Below, piece after piece: positions 51,701-60,700 of a stretch of DNA of 62,801 nt. Position numbers and translations under genes: made by a program. The notes under the pieces are model-generated. The model was not told the origin of the DNA, did not search any database, and saw nothing but the letters and a program-made list of their open reading frames with translations. The stretch is from the NCBI GenBank assembly GCA_903904815.1, contig CAIVDU010000025.1, forward strand, positions 1-62,801, read 5' to 3'. Origin of the DNA: an uncultured Armatimonadota bacterium (GTDB taxonomy: Bacteria > Armatimonadota > Fimbriimonadia > Fimbriimonadales > Fimbriimonadaceae). How positions within the stretch are numbered: the first letter of the stretch is position 1; each line of letters begins with the position of its first letter.

Positions 51701-54700
51701 TCCACCGCCCACTGCGGTGATCGGGTGGATGGTCCAGTCGGGGGCAATCAGTCCACCGTCGAGATAAGTGACAGATCCTGCGCCAATCGCACTGATGTGT
51801 CCCACCGTGCTCCAAGTGGCTGCATTGATATCTGTCGTGCTTCCGTTGAACGATTCGATGGTGCCGAGGTTGTGAAGTGAACCGACGTTCACGCTCATGT
51901 TGCTGCCGGCTACCGCGCCACTTGGGGCAAGAGTTCCACCGTCAAGCGTGAGGTCACCGCTGGTCGAAAGGATAATCTGGTCACCCGTCACCGCGCCACC
52001 GTTAGCAATTTCCATGCTTCCGGCGTGCAACCGAACGTCTCCTCCCGTGGCCGTCGAGCCGGCGCCCAGCGTGAGCTTATCGGCCACGTAGACATCGCCG
52101 CCATCGTAGTATGGCCAGACCGGATTGTCATGTCCAAAGTGGAAGAAGCCGTTGCCCAATCCACCAACCGAGAAGTCTCGACTGCCATCAAACGAGAGCT
52201 GAGAACCATTGTCCAACCAGAATCCGTTGCTAGAATTCAGCGCGTTCTTGATCGATACCGAGCTTCCGTTTCGCAGGTCGAGGCTGGCGAGTTGTCCGCC
52301 AGGTGTCTGCAGCGTCACTCCGTCGAGCGTATTCGTATAGCCGCTGACAAACTCGAGCGGTTGTAGGTTCGGATCGATTGGTGGAAGCGTGTTCGGATTG
52401 GATGGCGTGTTGATGATCAACGTTCCACCCTGGATTCCGCCACCGGCGATCTTGAAGAATCCGTTACCGGTCGCGTCAATCACACCGTTCACCGGATTTC
52501 CGGCAACGACCCAATGATTGATGAGCATCGATCCTAGTTGGATCGTGCCTCCCGCAGTGAAGGAGAAGGTGTCGTTCGGTCCGAGTTGAATCGTTCCTCC
52601 TCGGGACGGATCTCCGAGGAATAGCACCGAACCCGCTCCGTTCGCGGACACGGTCCCTAGCTTGTCCCACACGGTTGGCGTGAGATACATCTTGCTGCCG
52701 TTGATGGCGCCGATATTGCCGTCGTTGTACAGCTCATACGGTGCGATCGTGTAGCTTCCGCCCTGAGCGGAGAAGATGTTCGCGTGGTTGATGATCTTGT
52801 TGTGGGGATCCTTCCACGAGTAGTACTCGCCGATGGTGCCGTTCACTCCGACGAAGGCTGCGCCCGCGTCAATTGTCATCGTGGAGTTGTACGGATTGAC
52901 GATACCGTTCGAATTGAAGTTGACCTGTGTCGTGCCCGGAAGTTCGGTGTCGGTCAGGAACGAGAGTCTTCCTCCCAGGTCGAGGTTGAACTGCCAGTTC
53001 GACCAGTCCGGAGCCACGTTCTCGGCACTCACCGATCCGCCGTTTGTCAGATTCAGTCCTGCTGGCTGCCCCGTACCCGGATCGACCAGGTGGACGTTGT
53101 CCAGAAGGTTATCGTCCCATCCGTAGTAGTCGGCAAAGTTGTTGTTAAATACTAGGTTCGCCGCCGTGCTGTTGAGTTCACCGTTGTGCAGCCATCCGTT
53201 GTTGAAGTGGAAGGTTCCACCGATCAGTGCAGTATCCAGGATCGTAGCCGGGCTGGAGTTCGTGACATTGCCGGCCGGACTGTAGGTTCCAAATCCCAGT
53301 TCAAACACACCACCGTTCGTCGCCTGCAACTGACCGTTCAAGGCGCCAGCCGCATTTTGGATGTTGCCAGCCAGGTAGGAGGTGCTTGTCGCACCGTCCA
53401 CCTGAACGACGCCGTTGTTGGTCCAATTCACACCGTTGAAGAACGAAGTTCCTCCATCCTGAGTGCGGATGAGGCCTTGGTTGTTCAAGACCGGAGCATA
53501 GAAGTTCGTATGTCCGTGGGCGCCGGTAAGCAGTGTGCCCGAGTTGTCGAGCTCGTTGATGTTGTAATTCCAGTACGAGTCAGCCGCTGGCACTCCGGTT
53601 GAGTTCAGGACGACTCCCGGATCGACTTGAACCGTGCCACCGCTGAAGTTCACGTTCGGGCCGGTGACCGAGACGCCCTGCTGAAGGTCGAGGGTCCCAG
53701 AGCCCATCTGAACGGTGTAGCTTGATCCCGCGTTTCCGGTCAGATTCGTGCCATTTCCAAGAGTGAGATTGCCGTTCCCAAGCATTCCGAAGGTGTTATA
53801 GAGTCCGGTGAACGTGACGTTTGCCGCGTTGCCCAATCCGAGATCGAACTCTCGATTTCCGTCGAACCTCAGTTCCGAACTATTGGCAAGATTGAACTGG
53901 AAGTTCGTCTGGAGCCCGTTTAAGATGTGGACGTGCTCGTCATTTAGGTTCAGGCCGGCGAGTGTCGCATGGTCCGCCAGCGTCAAGGTGGTGTTGTCGA
54001 GGTTCGCGTTCTCGAATCGGATGTCGTACGACATCGAGTCGATCATGCCGCCCAGGACTGTGCCCCAGAAGCCGCCATGGTAGTAGTCGCCGTTATAACC
54101 CACCGTGAACGGCCCGTTCACGTAGGTATTGGTGATGTCTCCTGGGTTCAGGAAGTTGCCTGTGTTATCGAGCGTGGTTCCCAATCGAATCACACCGCCC
54201 AAGTACGACGCGAGCTCATCGTGAGCGCCGATGACCACGGTTCCGCCTCGAAGGACGGTCGTGGATCCGGCCCCGGTCGCTTGGACGTTGCCCACTCGAT
54301 CCCAGACCTGGGCCGTGACATCCATCCATCCACCAGACTCCGATTCGACCACTCCGTTGTTTGCAAAGCGATTGAAGTTGGCGGTCATTGTTCCGCCGTC
54401 GGCATTCATCTGGCCGTAACTGCCAAAGCCGGGTGAGGCAGGGTCTGCGTTGAATTCGTTGACCCAGTCCTCACTTGAGTTCAGGTACCAGTTACCACCG
54501 GTCGGGGAGACGAAGTTCGCGTAGTTGTGAAGCTTGTCAACGTAGATGTTGCCAGCCGTGCCGCTGAAGGTGGTGTTGTACGAGATCGTGCTCTCAGGAT
54601 GCGCTCCTTGAGAATCTTGGCCAGTCGTGTCAGCGACGTTCATCCACGTTCCGCCGTTCAGAGCGAAGGTCTGGTGCTGGAAGTCTCGGCTCGCTTCGAA

Positions 54701-57700
54701 GTCGATTTCAGCGCCGCCATCAAGCTGCCAGAGTCCGGTGTAGTTCAACACGTCGCCCCGAATGTCGACGTAGCCGCCATGCATCGTCAGCCCAGCCGGT
54801 TTCTCGAACTGGACATTCCACAGCACGTTGTTGTGGCTTCCGCTGAACACCAGTTCAGGTGTTCCTGTGTTGAGCCAGCCTCTCGATGCGCCGGTGTCAC
54901 TGTAAATGGTGCCACCGTTCAGGATGAACTCTCCACCAATCGCATCGGGATTGAAGTGCTGGCCAGTGATGTCCAGCGTGGTCTCAAGGAAGAACCGACC
55001 ACCATTGTTTCCGGTCAGCACTCCGTTCTGCGTCAGCAGGTTCATTGTGCCGCCACCAAGGTGGATGTCCGCTTGAGAACCGATCGCGTTCAACGATCCG
55101 ATGTTGTACCAGTGGGTCGGGTCTAGAGTGATGCTGGAGAGCGTGTCGGACTGGATCGTTCCGTAGTTGTAGAAGTCCGTGGGGGCCAGGTTGATGGTTC
55201 CACCGGATCTTGCTACGACCGCGTTGATCGGGTTGGAGTTCGGATTGTTGGCGTAGTTCGTAAACGTGCCGCCTGACATGCTGAAGTTGCCACCAGCGTT
55301 TGCAACGAGTCCACCACCGACCGGAATCACCACGTTCGTCGGGTCAATAGCGAGCGACGCGTTTGTCAGCGAGAGAGCAGAGTCGAGACTGACCGTTCCG
55401 CCGTTGCTCTGAATGTAGCCGCTACCGGTCAGAACGAGATTGCCGCCAAGCGTGAGCGTCTGACCGGGGTCGATGACGAACCCGCTGGTCCCGTTCGGAG
55501 CGAAGTTGATGACCGAGTTGCTGAGTGTGGTGTTGTTTCCGAAGTCGAGCTTCGAATAACCACCCATGTTAATCTGTCCGCCGCTGACCGAGAAGCTGCC
55601 AAGGATCCTGAGGGCTTGGTTGTAGCCCAGGTTCAATCCATTTGTGAGGTCAATGTTCTCCAAGGCTCCCGCGTTGGTCGCCGGGAAGATCAGGCTGCCC
55701 GCATTGCTGAGATGACCGTTGGCGATAATGCCGCCCGTGAGGATGAACTGGCCTCCGCCCGACGAGAGGGTAGAAGCGTCAAGAGATCCGCCGCCCAAGT
55801 CGAGCGTTGCCCCAAAGTTGATGACACCACCGTTCTCCGCAAGCAACGAGCCAGTTGACGAACTGACCGATCCTCCGTTGAAGTTCAGCACTGATCCCGA
55901 GCCGTTCGAGACAACGGTTCCAAGGTTGCCGTAGGTCGTGGCGTCCACGTTCATGAGGCCGCCGTTGACTGCTTGGACGGTTCCAAGATTGTCGAACGCG
56001 CTTGGGTTGATTGTCCAGTCAGAGCCTGCTCCCGAGGACGAGAGAATCTGATCGTTCTGGAATCCGGCGGTTCCCGCGCTCAATACATTTGAGGTCAGGT
56101 TTACCTTGGATCCAGTGAAGGTGACTCCATCCAGATACTCGGTGGAATTCCCTTCTGCGGATACCTGGTTCGTACCGTTTGAACCGAAGTTGATGGCATC
56201 GCCATGGAGCAGCAATCCGCCACTTAATCCAAGAGTTGCGCCGTGATCGAGGCTTGCAGTGCCGTTTAGCACGCCCCCGTTTACGATGGCAGAACTGCCA
56301 GTCGTGAGGTCGACGTTCGCATTCACGGTGTCGTTGAGGAGCACGGAGCCGCTACCGGCGACAGTGACTCCTTGTCCTGAGCTACCCGCCTCAACCGCGA
56401 AGTTCGAAAGGGTTCCTCCATCCAACGTGAAGGTGTTGTTGACTTTCCACGTACTGTTCGCAAGGGAACCGGTGATTGAACCGCCACTTAGTTCTAGGGC
56501 GCCTGAGCTGAGGAACGACTTAACCTGATTGGCGCCGCTGTCATGGAGGATTCCGTGGTTCGTAAGGTTGGCTGCGTTCAGCGTTCCGTCAGGAACGACT
56601 CCGTTCGACCAACTGGTGGGATCGTTCCAGTTGCCTGTCGCGGTCACTCCTTGCCAGTAAGAGTAGCCGGGGGCTCCACTCACGATCAAGAACAGACCGG
56701 TCGCATCGTATTGCAGCGAATAAGTGAACCCGGGATCGCTTCCAGACACTGTCGCAAATGATGCGCCCGTCCACTTACCCGAACCGTAGGTTCCTAGCTC
56801 ATAGGAGTCGCCGAAGTTTGGAATGTATCCGTTGATGAACGAGACGTCTAGGGTTCCACCGAACGCGGCGAGACCTCCGATCAGCAGTTGACCGAAGTCA
56901 CCTGACGCGGTTCCGTCGATGTTAAGGTCTACCAATCCGGACGCGTTGTTCGTGAAGTTCCCGCCGATAGACAGACTGCCGACGCCACCTACCGACGGAG
57001 TGATTGCTCCAGAGTTGGTAAGAGATCCACTGATCGATCCGGTCCCGAGAAGGTTTCCGGCGTCGATCTGGACGTTTCCGTTCAACGTTCCGTTGATCGT
57101 GGTTTGTCCGGAGGTCTGCTCGTACAACGCGTTAGGTACGGCGACGGTTGCCCCGGATTCCACGCTGAAGGAGCCCGAATTCGTGAATGTGGTCGACCCA
57201 ATCGTCCAGTTCGCCCCGGACTGCGCATCGATCGAACCTTGGTTGGCAATTGTTCTAGCAGTGTTCGAGTTCCAGTAGTTACCGATTTGGGCATATCCCG
57301 TTCCGGTGATGCTGGACGAGGGGCCGAGGGTCAGGTTGGTCCCGCCCTCAGTTTCCAGGTAATTCCAGCCGTTTCCGCTGAGATTTGCTGCTCCACTGTA
57401 AGTCTGGTCGCCGTCAAAAACGACGGCAGCATTGTTACCCTGAAGGTTCACAGCGCCAAGCAGACCCGTCGAAGCGGCTCCGCCGGTGGTCTGTACTCTG
57501 GTGAACTCTCCGTTTTGGAAAGTCAGACCACTTCCCAGGGTGACGTTTCGCAGGACGTTGTTGTAATCCCAGGTCGCGGCCAGTCCACCGGAGTGCGTGA
57601 TCGAGGCATTCTGAAGCACTCCGCCGTTCAGGAGGAAGGTTCCCGCATTTGCACCCGATCCGGTATCGATTGTTCCGCCGGTACTATCGAGCGTTCCACC

Positions 57701-60700
57701 CTGGAGATTGACCACACCTCCGTTTGTCGCCTGGATGGCGCCCGTATTCGTTCCCGCATTGCGCAGGTAGAGATGAGAGCCAGCTCCGTCGGAAGCCAGG
57801 AGACCAGAGTTCGAGTAATCGGTAGAGGCAATGTAGAGCGAACCGCCCGCCGTCGCCTCCGAGTTGCCGACATTCTGGAAATGGTCGCCCCCCACGTACC
57901 AGTAAGTTGCTGGGTCCGTCGCGTTGATGATTCCCTGGTTGATGACCGTTCGGTTCGATCCACCACCGTACGCGGTGAACAGATAGGCGTAGCCGGTACC
58001 ACTGATGGTCGACTCGGAGCCCATAGTCAGGGTCGAATTAGTTCCGTCTGCATTGACAGAAGCCCATCCACCCGACGTGAACTGAATGTGTCCATCGAAG
58101 GTTTGAGTTCCGTCGAAAATCAGATCCGATCCGTGACCGATCTGAACATTCCCAGCCGTCAGCGTCAGACCGTTCAGGATTCGGATGGCGCTGTTGTTCG
58201 CGTTGAGGTTGAGGCCGTTGTCGAGCGTGACTCCGTTCAAGCGGTTGTTATTACCGTCGCTCGTCGCACCTAGCGCTTGCGAGTTGGTGATCGAGCCACC
58301 ATCGATCTCGGCCCCATTGAGCTGGAATTGGCTCGTATTATCGATGTGAGTAAGGTCAAGCGCTGCGCCCGCATTATTGAGCGAGCGGTTCAGCCCGATC
58401 GTGCTACCGTTCGACGCAATCAGCATTCCAAGATCGGAAGTCTGATATGCGGCAGAACCCCATCCTTGCCAAAGTCCAACGAATGATCCGTCGGTGGCTG
58501 AGATAGTGCCCTGGTTGTGGAGCGAGCCACTTCCAATGTAGAGACGTCCGCCAAGCGTAGCTTCGATAATTCCATCGGAGGCGTTCTGCAGATTGTCGCC
58601 GTAGAGCGTCCAGCTGTGACCACCAGAGCCGTCGGACTGATTGATCAGACCGTGGTTGACGATCGTGCTACTTGAGCCATAGTTGTAGCGCCCGAATAGA
58701 TCGGCCGTCCCTACGCCTGTGATAGAGGAATCGGGACCGAGCGTGAGCGTCGAACCGGTTCCGTCAAAGTTGAGGTGAGCAGATCCCGGCGAAGTGAACT
58801 GAATGGCGCCGTCAAAGGTCTGCGATCCGTCAAAAACCAGGTTTGATTCATGTCCGATCTGAACGGAACCACTGGTCAACGTCAGACCGTTGAGAACACG
58901 AATGTCCGTGTTATACGGGTTCATGTTTAACCCGGCGTCAAGGGTCACGCCGTTAAGCCGGTTGTTCCAACCATCACTCGTGGCGCTCAGATTCTGCGAG
59001 TCGGTGATCGAGCCGCCGTTGATCTGTCCACCGGTTAGGGTGAATGAACTCACGGCATCGACTCCGTTTAGGTTTAAGTTAGCGTTCGTGACGGAACCAG
59101 CCAATTGGATCTGGGCGCCATTAGTAGAGGAGATCGCTCCAAGTCCGGTCGGGTAATTGCCGTTGAGCCGAAGAATCGATCCTGCTCCGAAAGCGATGAG
59201 CTGACCACCTGGTTGGTTCGTAACCGTGTTGTTCAGTTCAAGGTATCCACCATTCGAAACTTCGAAGTTTCCAGCTTGCTCGGTAGTCGAAGCGTAGTCG
59301 TAAAGTTGGCCTCCGGCGGTCGAAATCGTTCCGCTATTCTGAAGGTCTCCACTCAGGATCTGCCAAGAGCCGGCTCCAGTTCGGCTGATCAGGCCCTGGT
59401 TCACAAGCGTGCCTGCTGGTCCGTACTGCCAAACCGCACCGATGTGCAGGTAGCCGGTTCCATCGATGATCGCGCTCGGCGACAAGGTCAAAGTCGCTCC
59501 CCGATCGATGTGAACGTCGTTGTTGCCAGGCTGGTTCACGGGATCGTTCAGAACCATCTCTCCGGTGTAGGAGGAGTTCGTGTCGAACACCAAGTTCGAC
59601 TCGTTGCCCATGATGACCTTGCCGGTCGCGACTGTTCCACCTTCGAATCGAACGGCTGCGCCGAAGTCCTGGGTGAGATCGAGATTGCCCGAAAGCGTGA
59701 CCCCGTTCAGAAGGTTGTTGTACCCACCGTTATAGTCCGAGGTGAATCTGAGCAACTCAGGATGAAGAATCGTGCCGCCGGTGATCGATCCGCCCGTCAA
59801 CCGGAATGCGCCTCCAGCGGTTCCGCTGAGATTGATGACTCCACCATGCACCGGGTTGGAGGCGGCGGTGTTATCGATAGACCCGGTGAGTTGAATCTCT
59901 CCGGCGTTCGTAGCGGCGTATCCCGAGCCCATCCCGTCCGAGATCATCGCGCCAGAGAGTTGGACGAGAGATCCGGCTCCATCGGACTGAATCGTTCCGG
60001 TGTTGGTGTAGCTCGAGTTAGCATGGAGATTGACTCGAGAGCCCCCGAGCGCTTCAATCACCGAACTGTTGTTAAGCGAAGTCGTCGAGATGTCGACGGT
60101 ATGGCCGTTGAGTGCGAGGATCGAACCCGAGTTGCTGAGCGACCCGCCGGCAAGTGTCAGATTTGAACCGCTTGCTTGTGCCAGTCCTTGGTTCACAAAG
60201 CTATCTGGGGTGAGGTTGACCACGCCACCAGCCGCATCGATGGTTCCCTGGTTCGTCAGAACTCCACCGGACATCGTAAAGGAGTCTCCACCGACGACGG
60301 CCAGATTGACCCCAGCGTCGACTTTGAAGTCGGCTGGGTCGACTTGGAGCGACACTCCCGTTCCCAGGGTCACACCGTTGGCTAGTTCGACAGTTCCACC
60401 GTTGCTATGAGCGGCGGGATCGCCGGTGATCTTCAATGTCGGAGCGTTTAGGACACCGCCACTGATCGTGAGGTGACTGCCCGCGTGAAGTCCGATTCCG
60501 GTGTTGATCGTATCGTTCAGCAATACGCTTCCGGTGCCAGAGACGGTAACGCCTTGGCCGCCGGAACCTGGGTTAAGGATGAAATCGGCAAGCGTGCCGC
60601 CATCCATGAGGAACGTATTGTTCTGCTGGAACGTGCTGCCTGCGTCAGAACCGGTAAGAGAACCGCCACTCAGTTCGAATGCTCCCTGACCAACAAACGA

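Noticed and set aside
57104-58273. Plus-strand open frame of 389 codons opposite the giant gene
   Set aside because: It is the antisense of repeat-coding DNA: the composition is Arg/Val/Ser-rich with no domain, and similar frames recur wherever the repeats do.
59105-60166. Plus-strand open frame of 353 codons inside the giant gene
   Set aside because: Same reason; the minus-strand frame encodes family repeats throughout.
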